Shown in pieces: positions 1-6,251 of a DNA stretch of 7,107 nt. The notes beneath the pieces were generated by a model that was given only the letters and a program-made list of their open reading frames with translations, had not been told where the DNA came from and ran no database searches. How positions within the stretch are numbered: position 1 is the stretch's first letter; each line of letters starts with the position of its first letter. The stretch is from Chromatiales bacterium (GTDB lineage: Bacteria > Pseudomonadota > Gammaproteobacteria > Chromatiales > Chromatiaceae), in contig JAHEIA010000165.1 in the NCBI GenBank assembly GCA_024639625.1, forward strand, positions 1 to 7,107, in the 5' to 3' direction. Made by a program: the position numbers and the translations under genes.

Positions 1-464
1 GAGCGATAGATCTTCGCGATGTGCCCGTCTGGGCCGATGATGAAGGTATGACGGCTGGCGAAGCGGATCGGTCCCATGCGGAATAGCGACCCGTAGGACT
101 CGGCCACCTCACCTTTGGCATCCGAGAGCAGCGAAAATGGGAGATGGTACTTGGCGGCAAACTCCCGGTGGCTGGATACGTTATCCGTGCTGACGCCCAG
201 CACCGCCACCCCCATCTTGCGCAGCTCGAAGATGTCGTCGCGAAACTCGCAGGCCTCGGTGGTGCAACCCGGCGTATCGTTCTTCGGGTAGAAGTAGAGA
301 ACCACCCAGCGCCCCCGGTAGTCGGCCAGCGCATGCGTCGTGCCGTTCTGATCCTGCAGCGCGAAAACCGGGGCGGCGTCGCCCACCTGCAGGTCCGCGG
401 CCCTGGCGCCGATGGTCCAGAATGCCAGCGCCGCCGACAGCACTGTTGCGGTGCGATAACTCAT
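1..464 (-). CDS. Exported BCP/PrxQ-type peroxiredoxin (3' end outside window)
   Basis: Thiol peroxidase that reduces hydrogen peroxide and organic peroxides. 154 codons are visible, and the protein leaves the window close to its expected C-terminus. The N-terminus looks like a signal peptide: Arg4, a hydrophobic stretch at about residues 7-20, and an A-R-A cleavage site before Ala23, so the enzyme probably acts in the periplasm. The active site reads FYPKNDTPGCTTEAC, with Thr64, peroxidatic Cys67 and a second Cys72 five residues on, the spacing of the BCP/PrxQ subfamily resolving cysteine. The conserved arginine is probably Arg138, and the GPDGHIAKIY strand lies at the end. The ATG is supported by AAGGAG 8 nt upstream. 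The gene is transcribed away from the SDR gene. The family call is firm; the periplasmic location is inferred from the signal peptide. The reductant partner is not visible. Confidence 0.93.
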   Translation of the reverse strand, partial: MSYRTATVLSAALAFWTIGARAADLQVGDAAPVFALQDQNGTTHALADYRGRWVVLYFYPKNDTPGCTTEACEFRDDIFELRKMGVAVLGVSTDNVSSHREFAAKYHLPFSLLSDAKGEVAESYGSLFRMGPIRFASRHTFIIGPDGHIAKIYR

Positions 465-472
465 CCTGTGGT

Positions 473-478
473 CTCCTT
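473..478 (-). promoter_or_regulatory. Ribosome binding site of the peroxiredoxin gene
   Basis: AAGGAG on the minus strand, 8 nt before the ATG at 462-464. It is a near-consensus Shine-Dalgarno site and fixes the start that includes the signal peptide. Confidence 0.8.
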
Positions 479-554
479 GTTTTAGCCCAGCCTGTTCGGT
501 TAGCCGCCGCCGATGACTTGCGCAATACGGCTTGGCTCGTTCGCGCCCTCGAAC

Positions 555-579
555 CTAAAGCTGCTCGGGCACGCTTTAG
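555..579 (+). terminator. Candidate hairpin terminator or leader attenuator
   Basis: CTAAAGC at 555-561 pairs perfectly with GCTTTAG at 573-579. Inside this, TGC (562-564) pairs with GCA (569-571) around a TCGG tetraloop, leaving C572 bulged. On the plus strand it is followed by CTATTTTCTG, a broken T-rich run, so it resembles a rightward intrinsic terminator. The minus strand has no T run after the stem. No gene ends upstream of it in that direction; it may end a short leader or small RNA, or be an operator-like inverted repeat. The structure is directly visible; the function is inferred. Confidence 0.4.
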
Positions 580-673
580 CTATTTTCTGTATATCGGTGC
601 TCGATGTGCTACACACAAGCCCGCATGGGTCGCGCCTTTTCGCCTCCCGGTGGGCAACCGTATGCCTCGGGCA

Positions 674-702
674 TTGTCAAAACGGCCATCGACTGCTACA
701 CA
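674..702 (+). promoter_or_regulatory. Candidate sigma70 promoter of the SDR gene
   Basis: TTGTCA at 674-679 matches 5 of 6 bases of the -35 consensus. Seventeen bases later comes TACACA at 697-702 (3 of 6), preceded by TGC, as in an extended -10. Transcription would start near 709, right at the Shine-Dalgarno site, leaving almost no leader. That makes this placement doubtful. The same TGCTACACA also occurs at 607-615, without a good -35 but with a more normal leader length. Confidence 0.25.
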
Positions 703-704
703 TC

Positions 705-709
705 GAGGG
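705..709 (+). promoter_or_regulatory. Ribosome binding site deciding the SDR start
   Basis: GAGGG lies 7 nt before the ATG at 717-719 but only 1 nt before the in-frame ATG at 711-713. The spacing favours 717, which gives a protein beginning MRVAVIGGTGFVG, the usual N-terminus for this family. Confidence 0.65.
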
Positions 710-716
710 TATGTCT

Positions 717-1640
717 ATGCGCGTTGCGGTCATCGGCGGAACCGGATTCGTCGGCAGCTATCTCATTGAGGCCCTCGCGGCCTGCGGGCATCAGCCGCGC
801 CTTCTGGTGCGGCCGGCCGGTGGTTCCCGAGCGCCGGGCGTGCCCGCGGATCAATTGGTCGAAGGCTCCGTCGGCGACGATCCCGCCCTGCACGAACTGC
901 TCGCCCCGGCCGATGCGGTCATCTACAATCTGGGTATCCTGCGCGAATTCCCCCAGCACGGCATCACCTTCGAAAAACTGCAGTTCCGCGGTGCAGCCCG
1001 GGTGGCGGAGATCGCCCTGGAACTCGGCATACCCCGCTTCCTTTTGATGAGCGCGAATGGGATCGACCGGGCGGCCACAGCCTATCAACGCAGCAAGCTG
1101 GCAGCCGAGGATTTTGTCAAGAATTGTTCATTCGACTGGACGATCTTCCGGCCCTCGGTCATCTTCGGCGACCCCCGCGGCCGCAACGAGTTCGCGTCGC
1201 AGCTGAAGAGCCAGATCATCGATCCGCCGCTTCCGGCCCCGCTATTCTACGATGGTATCCTGCCGCGCAATCCCGGCGGATTCTGTCTGTCGCCGGTCCA
1301 TGTGCGAGACGTCGCCAGCGCCATCGCCAGGTCGCTGGAAGACACCCGGACCTTCCACCGCACCTTCACCCTGGGCGGTCCCGGGACGCTCACCTGGAAG
1401 CAAATCCTGCAGACGATCGCGGAGGCGTGCGGGAAGACCAAGCTGATGCTGCCGGCACCGCTGTTCGCACCACAGATCGCCGCCGCCATCTGCGAGCGCT
1501 TTCCCTGGTTTCCGGTGACGCGGGACCAGTTGACGATGTTGTTGGAAGGCAACACGTGCAGTGGCTCCGCGCTTTTCGATATGTTGGATATCCAGCCCAT
1601 CCCGTTCGACGCGCCGCACCTGGCGTACCTGCGAGATTAG
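717..1640 (+). CDS. NAD(P)-binding atypical SDR, NDUFA9-like epimerase/reductase
   Basis: Predicted cytosolic 307-residue Rossmann-fold protein of the atypical short-chain dehydrogenase group, close to the bacterial 'complex I NDUFA9 subunit' family. The glycine-rich dinucleotide loop GGTGFVG is at residues 7-13 and an arginine-containing strand (RLLVRP) follows at 28-33, which could favour NADP. A YxxxK motif (Tyr123-Lys127) and the typical DWTIFRPSVIFGDP segment (140-153) follow. The C-terminal half carries the SPVHVRDVA segment (192-200) and a substrate-side helical region. The substrate is unknown. No complex I (nuo) gene is in the window, so a role in respiratory complex assembly should not be assumed. 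The ATG at 717 is preferred; ATG 711 would add Met-Ser. It ends in TAG, but the same frame continues open to a TGA at 1758-1760. Family assignment is confident; function is not. Confidence 0.88.
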   Translation: MRVAVIGGTGFVGSYLIEALAACGHQPRLLVRPAGGSRAPGVPADQLVEGSVGDDPALHELLAPADAVIYNLGILREFPQHGITFEKLQFRGAARVAEIALELGIPRFLLMSANGIDRAATAYQRSKLAAEDFVKNCSFDWTIFRPSVIFGDPRGRNEFASQLKSQIIDPPLPAPLFYDGILPRNPGGFCLSPVHVRDVASAIARSLEDTRTFHRTFTLGGPGTLTWKQILQTIAEACGKTKLMLPAPLFAPQIAAAICERFPWFPVTRDQLTMLLEGNTCSGSALFDMLDIQPIPFDAPHLAYLRD

Positions 1641-1835
1641 ATCTATCCCCGGGTGGAGAAGGCCCCGCGAAGTCGGGAAAGATCGATCGCCCGTGCCTTC
1701 AAGAGCGACCCCGAATGGATGAAGGCGCCGGTGCGCCCGCTGCGGATTGACCCGACTTGAGGCGCCGTCACCGCCTACACCGGGCTTTCAATCCGGCGCG
1801 GCCGTCCCCACGTACCAATTCACCAAGAGAAAGGA
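1641..1835. other. Gap between SDR gene and small gene, first part open in frame
   Basis: The first 117 bases (1641-1757) are 39 sense codons in the same frame as the SDR gene, ending in TGA at 1758-1760, with a coding-like third-position GC bias (about 30 of 39 codons end in G or C). The rest (1761-1835) holds only a weak inverted pair, GCGCCG at 1762-1767 and CGGCGC at 1794-1799 with a 26-base loop, and no T run. I see no clear terminator or promoter here, so the small gene downstream may be cotranscribed with the SDR gene. Confidence 0.5.
1825..1835 (+). promoter_or_regulatory. Purine-rich ribosome binding region of the 92-residue gene
   Basis: The run AAGAGAAAGGA directly touches the ATG at 1836. 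AAGAG (1825-1829) has 6 nt to ATG 1836, whereas the better AAGGA (1831-1835) has 6 nt to an in-frame TTG at 1842. The start is therefore ambiguous by two codons. Confidence 0.55.
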
Positions 1836-2114
1836 ATGCCCTTGAAACTCGACACCCTCAGTTCCCGCATCCGCGCCCTGATCGGCAAACGCTTCCTGCA
1901 TTGTGGAGAGGCCTGCACGGTGGTCGAGGTGCTGGCCGACGGGAATGCCCTGGTCCTGCGGGGCGTGCCACGCTCAAACCGCATCCAGCGCGACCAATTC
2001 GGCCGGCCGACCCGGCGTACCGGCAAGACCTGGGAGATCCCCATCTTTTCCGACGGCGGAGAGGAACTGTCCGCGGAACTGCTCGATCTGCTGGCCAACA
2101 AGCTCGCCGGTTGA
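1836..2114 (+). CDS. Conserved-looking small protein of unknown function
   Basis: Predicted soluble 92-residue protein, or 90 if translation begins at TTG 1842, which would give MKLDTLSSRIRALIG. I do not recognise a named family. The N-terminus is an amphipathic helix (LDTLSSRIRALIGKRF), followed by a likely beta-rich core (CTVVEVLADGNALVLRGV, about 27-44). Then comes a basic, polar segment with DQFGRPTRRTGKTWEIPIF (about 53-71), and an acidic C-terminal helix, EELSAELLDLLANKL. There is no signal peptide or membrane segment. Two cysteines, 23 and 27, lie close together (CGEAC), but no further metal-ligand set is visible. A good ribosome binding region and codon use like the neighbours support a real gene. 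It may be cotranscribed with the SDR gene 195 bp upstream, and it converges with kdsB, whose stop is 4 bp away. Confidence 0.75.
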   Translation: MPLKLDTLSSRIRALIGKRFLHCGEACTVVEVLADGNALVLRGVPRSNRIQRDQFGRPTRRTGKTWEIPIFSDGGEELSAELLDLLANKLAG

Positions 2115-2129
2115 GCCGTCAACCAGCGG
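2104..2129. terminator. Shared hairpin at convergent gene ends
   Basis: GGTTGA (2109-2114) pairs perfectly with TCAACC (2119-2124) around a GCCG loop. After one C/A mismatch, CGC (2105-2107) pairs with GCG (2126-2128), and 2104/2129 can form a G-U wobble. The TGA of the 92-residue gene (2112-2114) and the reverse-strand TGA of kdsB (2119-2121) face each other in the stem. Neither strand has a T run after it, so it is at best a weak or factor-assisted bidirectional terminator or an mRNA 3' end stabiliser. Confidence 0.4.
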
Positions 2130-2898
2130 AGCCGTCCCGGCCCAATAGACGCTCTGCGCGCTGCAGGTCGCCGAGTGTATCGACGCCATGCCCAGGATCC
2201 ACATGCGCCTCGCTGACATGGATGCGCCCGCCGTGCCAAAGCACGCGCAACTGCTCCAGGGACTCGGCAAGCTCGAGGGCCGAAGCCTGCCAGCCTACGT
2301 AGGAGCGCAGGAACCCGGCGCGGAACGCGTAGAGCCCAATATGCCGCCAGAAACCCACCGAACTCGGCAAGGGACCGCTCTCGGCAAGAAATTCGTCCCG
2401 GTGCCAGGGTATCGGGGCGCGACTGAAGTACATCGCATAGCCATCCCGATCCATCACCACCTTGACCGCATGCGGATCGAACAGCACCTTGCGATCCTCG
2501 ACCGCCGTGGCCAGGGTGGTCACCTGCGCCGCTTCATGGGACGCCATATCGAGCGCCACCTGGTCGATAAGCGCTGCCGGCATGCAGGGTTCGTCACCCT
2601 GCAGATTGACGATGATCGTGTCTTCGGGCCAGGCGGAGACCTGCGAAACCTCCGCGATGCGCTCGGTACCGCTGCGGTGCTCGCTGCGGGTCAGGCAGAC
2701 CTTGGCCCCGGCGCGGGTCACCACATCCGCGATGCGCTGGTCGTCGGTGGCCACCACGACCTCAGCCGCCTGGCTCTCGCAGGCGCGATCGTGCACGTGC
2801 AATACCATCGGCTTGCCCGCGATTTCGCGCAATGCCTTGCCGGGGAGGCGAACCGAGGCATAGCGGGCCGGTATCACCACCTTGAACGGGGTGCTCAT
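2119..2898 (-). CDS. kdsB: 3-deoxy-manno-octulosonate cytidylyltransferase (CMP-Kdo synthetase)
   Basis: Cytosolic enzyme that activates Kdo with CTP to give CMP-Kdo and pyrophosphate, the donor for the inner core of LPS. The 259-residue length is normal. The nucleotide-binding N-terminus reads [17 protein letters not shown] (7-23). ATDDQRI follows at 50-56, [13 protein letters not shown] at 71-83 and NLQGDEP at 98-104, whose Asp is expected to bind the catalytic magnesium. [12 protein letters not shown] is at 157-168, HIGLYAFR at 186-193 and [14 protein letters not shown] at 208-221. Near the end GVDTL replaces the more usual GVDTP, a minor change. The ATG overlaps the ycaR stop as ATGA, so translation is probably coupled; an upstream AGGAAGAAG lies about 11 nt away. 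It is the last gene of the leftward operon. Confidence 0.97.
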   Translation of the reverse strand: MSTPFKVVIPARYASVRLPGKALREIAGKPMVLHVHDRACESQAAEVVVATDDQRIADVVTRAGAKVCLTRSEHRSGTERIAEVSQVSAWPEDTIIVNLQGDEPCMPAALIDQVALDMASHEAAQVTTLATAVEDRKVLFDPHAVKVVMDRDGYAMYFSRAPIPWHRDEFLAESGPLPSSVGFWRHIGLYAFRAGFLRSYVGWQASALELAESLEQLRVLWHGGRIHVSEAHVDPGHGVDTLGDLQRAERLLGRDGSAG

Positions 2899-3083
2899 GG
2901 CGCCGGCACTTCTTCCTCGGGATCGAGCGTTCTGGCCTCGTCCTCGAGCATGACGGGGATCCCCTCGCGCACCGGGAAGGCAAGACGATCGCCCCGGCAG
3001 ATCAGCTCCTGGGCCTCTTTCGCGTAGTACAGGGACCCTTTGCAGACCGGGCAGACAAGAATTTCCAGCAGTTTTTTATCCAT
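2895..3083 (-). CDS. ycaR: YcaR/Trm112-like small zinc-ribbon-type protein
   Basis: A 62-residue cytosolic protein very close in length and sequence pattern to E. coli YcaR (UPF0434/Trm112 family). It begins [18 protein letters not shown], with the CPVC knuckle at 11-14, then [21 protein letters not shown] at 26-46. A third cysteine is at 29 but no fourth is present, so full zinc coordination by cysteine is not evident; as I recall, E. coli YcaR shows the same three-cysteine pattern. The acidic tail ends DPEEEVPAP. Its precise role is not established, though it is habitually found between lpxK and kdsB. The ATG overlaps the end of lpxK by 8 nt and has its own AAAGG (3092-3096) 8 nt upstream, inside lpxK. 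Its stop overlaps the kdsB start. Confidence 0.93.
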   Translation of the reverse strand: MDKKLLEILVCPVCKGSLYYAKEAQELICRGDRLAFPVREGIPVMLEDEARTLDPEEEVPAP

Positions 3084-4056
3084 AGTTGAGACCTTTCAGT
3101 AGCTGCTCCAGGCGTTGCGCAAAGCCCGCGTCGAGCTCCGCCTGCACCGGAAGATACCAGTATTCGGGCCGGGCGAAGGCTGCGCACTTGACCGCATCTT
3201 TCTCCGTCATGACCACGACTCCTTGCTCGGGTAGATCCTGGCGTGTGAACAGGTGATGATCGGCGAACGGATGCTCGCGCACCAGGGCCCCCACCTCACG
3301 CAGCCGGCGGAAAAAGCGCTGCGGATTGCCGATTCCGGCCACCGCCTCCACCGGACGGTCACGCAGCATCGCCAGATCCTGCTGCCGGCTCGGGTCCGCC
3401 AGGTTCACCAGCCGCTGCCCGCTGAGGCGCATGGTGTACTCTCCGGCCAGCGCCGCCCCGTTCACCACGATCAGGTCTACGCTGCGCAAGCGCGCAGCGG
3501 GGCGCTCCCGAAGCGGGCCCGCCGGCAGGCAGTAACCGTTGCCGAAGCGCCGTTCCCCATCGATCACGACGATCTCGATATCCCGGCCGAGCGCGTAGTG
3601 CTGCAACCCGTCATCGGAGAGAATGATATCGCAACCGGAGGTTTCGAGAAGCATCCGGCCGGCGGCGAAGCGGTCTGGAGCCACCCATACCGGACAACCG
3701 GCCCGGCGTGCAGCCAGCACCGGCTCATCGCCCACCATTGCCGGGTCGCTGTCGGGCACGACCGCCCGCGGCCAGTGCCGGGACTTGCCGCGGTAGCCGC
3801 GCGCCACGATGCCCGGCCGATAGCCCAGGGAGCGGAGATGGATTGCCAGCCAGACAATCAGCGGGGTCTTGCCCGTTCCACCGACGGTTAGATTGCCGAC
3901 GACGATCACCGGGACCGGCAGGCGGCGCACCTCGAGCCAACCCCGGCGATAGGCCTGCCGGCGCAACCATGCGGCCACACAGAACACCCAGGCAAGGGGG
4001 GCGAGAAACACAGCCGCTCCGCCAGGTTGGTACCAAACCGCCTGCAGACGGCTCAC
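3076..4056 (-). CDS. lpxK: Tetraacyldisaccharide 4'-kinase (lipid A 4' kinase)
   Basis: Inner-membrane-associated kinase that uses ATP to phosphorylate the 4' position of the tetraacyl disaccharide-1-phosphate, giving lipid IVA, the sixth step of the Raetz pathway. The protein has 326 residues, a typical length. An N-terminal hydrophobic helix (about 14-30, [15 protein letters not shown]) anchors it. The Walker A loop is [12 protein letters not shown] at 54-65. ARGYRGK follows at 85-91, GDEPVLAA at 109-116, and SDDGLQHY at 147-154 contains the conserved Asp-Asp-Gly-Leu-Gln-His segment. GPLRERP lies in the middle and MTEKDAVKC near the C-terminus, both family hallmarks. The start is GTG, overlapping the msbA stop as GTGA, with no Shine-Dalgarno match just upstream, so coupled reinitiation is likely. 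Confidence 0.97.
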   Translation of the reverse strand: MSRLQAVWYQPGGAAVFLAPLAWVFCVAAWLRRQAYRRGWLEVRRLPVPVIVVGNLTVGGTGKTPLIVWLAIHLRSLGYRPGIVARGYRGKSRHWPRAVVPDSDPAMVGDEPVLAARRAGCPVWVAPDRFAAGRMLLETSGCDIILSDDGLQHYALGRDIEIVVIDGERRFGNGYCLPAGPLRERPAARLRSVDLIVVNGAALAGEYTMRLSGQRLVNLADPSRQQDLAMLRDRPVEAVAGIGNPQRFFRRLREVGALVREHPFADHHLFTRQDLPEQGVVVMTEKDAVKCAAFARPEYWYLPVQAELDAGFAQRLEQLLKGLNYG

Positions 4057-5828
4057 CGCGCGGCTTCGTCGGCTTCGTCGCGGAACTGCATTCGATAAAG
4101 CTCGGCGTATCGCCCATCCTGGGCGATCAGCTCGGCGTGCCGGCCCCGCTCCACGATGCGGCCGTTTTCCATGACGACGATCTGATCGGCCTTTTCGACC
4201 GTGGACAGCCGATGCGCGATCACCAGCGTGGTCCTATACTCGATCAGCGCCTCCAGGGCGGCCTGAATGTGGCGCTCCGATTCGCTGTCCAGCGACGATG
4301 TGGCCTCGTCGAGCACCAGCACCGGCGCATCCTTGAGCATCGCTCGCGCGATCGCCAGGCGCTGGCGCTGGCCACCCGAAAGCAGCACCCCACGGTCGCC
4401 GATCAATGTATCCATCCCGTCGGGAAGCTTGCTGATGAATTCCATGGCGTGAGCGGCCTCGGCCGCTCGCTGCAATCGCTCGGGCGCAGCCCCGCGCAGT
4501 TCACCGTAGGCGATGTTGTTGCCGATGGTGTCGTTGAATAGGGTCACCTCTTGGTTCACCACGGCAACCTGGCGCCGCAGGCTGCTCAGGCGAAGCTCTT
4601 TGATGTTCACCCCGTCGAGCAGGATCTCGCCCTCGGTGGCGTCGTAGAAGCGCACCAACAGATTCACCAGCGTCGTTTTGCCGCTCCCGGAACGACCGAC
4701 GAAGGCAACCGTCTTGCCCGGTTCCACCAGCAGATTGATATCTTGCAAGACCGGCCCCTTGTCCTGCAGATAGCAATGCCCTACCCCGCGAAACTCGATG
4801 CGGCCCTGAGCACGCTCCAACTCGAGCGTGCCAGTGTCGGGTTCCGGCTCGGTGTCGAGGAGTTCGAAGATGCTCTGCGCCCCGGTAATCCCCTTCTGCA
4901 GGTAGGAGTTGATCGAGGTCAGGCGCTTGATTGGCGACAACATCAACCCCATCGCGACCACAAATGCCATGAAACTACCCGGGCTGATGGACTCTTTCAG
5001 CGCTTCCAGGGTCGACAGATAGATGATGACCGCAATTCCGCCCGCGGAGATGAGCTGGATGAAGGGGACGCTGACCGCGTCGGTAACGATCATCTTCATC
5101 TGCAAGAGTCGCGTTCGCTCGTTGACGTTGGCGAAGTATCCCTGCTCATATTCGATGCCACCGAACGCCTTGACGATGCGATGCGAGGAGATGGTCTCTT
5201 GGGCGACGTGGGTAATCTGCCCCATCGCATCCTGGATGCGCTTGCTCACCCGCCGAAAGCGCTTCGAGACGTAGCGGACCGATAGTGCGAGCAAGGGGCC
5301 TACGATGAGCAGGATCATCGCCAGCTTCGCGTTGAGGTAAAGCAGGTAGCCGAGCAGGAACAAGACCGTCAGCCCGTCGCGTACCAGGTAGGTGATCGCC
5401 TGGGTGGCGGCGGCCGCCACTTGTTCCACGTTGTAGGTCAGCTTCGCGATCAAGATGCCGGAGGAGTGATGATCGTAGTAGGTCGTGGGCAAACGCAGCA
5501 GGTGGTCGAACATCTTGCTGCGGATATCGGCGACCACCTTGCGTCCCACCCACTTCATGAAATAGGTGTTGACGAAGCCGGTAACACCGCGGGCAAGAAA
5601 GATGGCGAGCATGTAAAAAGGCAGGGCGCGAATCACCGCTGGGTCCCGCTGCACGAAGCTGCCGTCGAGCAGCGGCTTCATGAAGGCTGCTAACGCAGGT
5701 TCGGTGGCGGCATAGCCGATCATGCCGAGGATGGAGAACACGAACGCCCGCCAGTACGGGAGTGCGTAGCCGACCAGGCGCCGATAGATCACCCGCCCAC
5801 GCTGCGCGTGCGTCGGCGTTTTCTTCAC
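4053..5828 (-). CDS. msbA: Lipid A-core flippase, ABC transporter (MsbA)
   Basis: Homodimeric ABC exporter of the inner membrane that flips LPS lipid A-core to the periplasmic leaflet. The 591 residues match the family. An N-terminal transmembrane domain (about 15-315) has hydrophobic segments near 28-48, 68-90, 143-165, 168-185, 254-272 and 284-300. The nucleotide-binding domain follows: Walker A GRSGSGKT (378-385), Q-loop Gln426, signature LSGGQ (483-487), Walker B VLVLDE (503-508, with catalytic Glu508) and switch His539. All catalytic residues are present. GTG start overlapping the exbD stop by 4 nt; no clear Shine-Dalgarno. The C-terminus ends DEADEAAR, encoded by a 9-bp tandem duplication at 4062-4079. 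Position next to lpxK supports the MsbA call over other ABC exporters. Confidence 0.96.
   Translation of the reverse strand: MKKTPTHAQRGRVIYRRLVGYALPYWRAFVFSILGMIGYAATEPALAAFMKPLLDGSFVQRDPAVIRALPFYMLAIFLARGVTGFVNTYFMKWVGRKVVADIRSKMFDHLLRLPTTYYDHHSSGILIAKLTYNVEQVAAAATQAITYLVRDGLTVLFLLGYLLYLNAKLAMILLIVGPLLALSVRYVSKRFRRVSKRIQDAMGQITHVAQETISSHRIVKAFGGIEYEQGYFANVNERTRLLQMKMIVTDAVSVPFIQLISAGGIAVIIYLSTLEALKESISPGSFMAFVVAMGLMLSPIKRLTSINSYLQKGITGAQSIFELLDTEPEPDTGTLELERAQGRIEFRGVGHCYLQDKGPVLQDINLLVEPGKTVAFVGRSGSGKTTLVNLLVRFYDATEGEILLDGVNIKELRLSSLRRQVAVVNQEVTLFNDTIGNNIAYGELRGAAPERLQRAAEAAHAMEFISKLPDGMDTLIGDRGVLLSGGQRQRLAIARAMLKDAPVLVLDEATSSLDSESERHIQAALEALIEYRTTLVIAHRLSTVEKADQIVVMENGRIVERGRHAELIAQDGRYAELYRMQFRDEADEAAR
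4062..4079. repeat. Two 9-bp tandem copies at the end of msbA
   Basis: GGCTTCGTC occurs twice head to tail (4062-4070 and 4071-4079). On the coding strand it encodes the repeated Asp-Glu-Ala at the extreme MsbA C-terminus, outside the nucleotide-binding domain, so length changes here should be harmless. Confidence 0.6.
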
Positions 5829-6250
5829 TGGGCGGGGTCCGGCTCTCGCGCGGCGAATGTCATACGCAGAAAGCCCAATTGGCTGGCTGCGTCCATCACC
5901 GTGATCACCGCTTGATGCGGTGTCGCGGCATCGGCGCTGATGATCAGTGGAAGCTCACGGTCTTCCCCGGCCGCCTTCTCGATCGCACTCTTGAGGGTGG
6001 CGATCTGGGTATTCACCACCTCCTGCTGATTGACGTAGAAACGGCCTTCCCGATCCACCGTGATCTCGAGCAGCTCGGGAGGCTCCTCGTGGCGCTCCTC
6101 GTCAGTGGCCTGGGGCAACTCCACGCTGATCTGGGATTCCCGCTCGAAGGTGGTCGATACCATGAAGAAGATCAAGAGCAAGAATACGACATCGATCAGC
6201 GGGGTCAGATTGAGGTCGGGATAGAGTCTTTTCCGCGAACGCAGGTCCAT
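5825..6250 (-). CDS. exbD: ExbD/TolR-family proton-motor subunit
   Basis: Single-pass inner-membrane protein that with ExbB harvests the proton motive force to energise a periplasmic or outer-membrane partner. It has 141 residues. A short cytoplasmic N-terminus (MDLRSRKRLYPDLNLTPLID) leads into the transmembrane helix at about 19-36. Asp20 at the helix entry is the conserved protonatable aspartate of ExbD/TolR/MotB-type channels. A periplasmic domain of about 100 residues follows, with VELPQA at 43-48, LLEITVDREGRFYVNQ at 60-75 and LPLIISADAATPH at 100-112. It starts 1 nt after the exbB stop, with GGGGAG 4 nt before the ATG. No TonB-like gene is visible, so the partner is unknown; this ExbBD pair sits habitually beside lpxK in several gammaproteobacteria. 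Confidence 0.94.
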   Translation of the reverse strand: MDLRSRKRLYPDLNLTPLIDVVFLLLIFFMVSTTFERESQISVELPQATDEERHEEPPELLEITVDREGRFYVNQQEVVNTQIATLKSAIEKAAGEDRELPLIISADAATPHQAVITVMDAASQLGFLRMTFAAREPDPAQ

Positions 6251-6251
6251 C

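Larger units (their letters stand above)
465..716. other. Divergent intergenic region between peroxiredoxin and SDR genes
   Basis: This 252-bp spacer must carry promoters for both divergent genes. It holds the hairpin at 555-579, a T-rich run after it, TATATC at 590-595, and two copies of an imperfect motif at 601-615 and 689-702. I found no convincing minus-strand promoter for the peroxiredoxin gene. The frame of the SDR gene stays open back to an ATG at 513, but that extension has no Shine-Dalgarno site and would place residues ahead of the nucleotide-binding strand that normally starts this family. Confidence 0.6.

Noticed and set aside
513..716. N-terminal extension of the SDR frame back to an ATG at 513
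   Set aside because: There is no ribosome site before 513, and the extension would precede the Rossmann strand that normally begins the protein. The GAGGG before ATG 717 and the hairpin inside the extension favour a non-coding reading.
1124..1750. Plus-strand open frame overlapping the SDR gene in another frame
   Set aside because: Its composition is low quality and proline/arginine-rich, while the SDR frame carries the conserved motifs. Its end past 1640 does not match the coding-like tail, which is in the SDR frame.
1747..1752. TTGACC as a -35 box for the 92-residue gene
   Set aside because: It matches 5 of 6 bases but has no acceptable -10 at 15-19 bases downstream.
1762..1799. GCGCCG/CGGCGC inverted pair before the 92-residue gene
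   Set aside because: The 6-bp stem has a 26-base loop and no T run. This is not convincing as a terminator or riboswitch.
2113..2136. Direct repeat GAGCCGTC at 2113-2120 and 2129-2136
   Set aside because: Eight bases in GC-rich DNA across a gene end, with no third copy or other structure. It is likely chance.
2188..3027. Long open frame on the plus strand opposite kdsB and ycaR
   Set aside because: It is antisense to two well-identified genes, has an arginine/glycine/histidine-rich composition typical of GC-rich shadow frames, and shows no recognisable domain.
4724..4731. CCACCAGC, the complement of the E. coli Chi octamer
   Set aside because: A single octamer inside msbA is expected by chance in GC-rich DNA, and Chi sequences differ between lineages.
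3708..5285. Long plus-strand open frames opposite lpxK and msbA
   Set aside because: They are shadows of high-GC coding sequence on the other strand. They have no family motifs, and their supposed starts lie inside conserved codons of the real genes.
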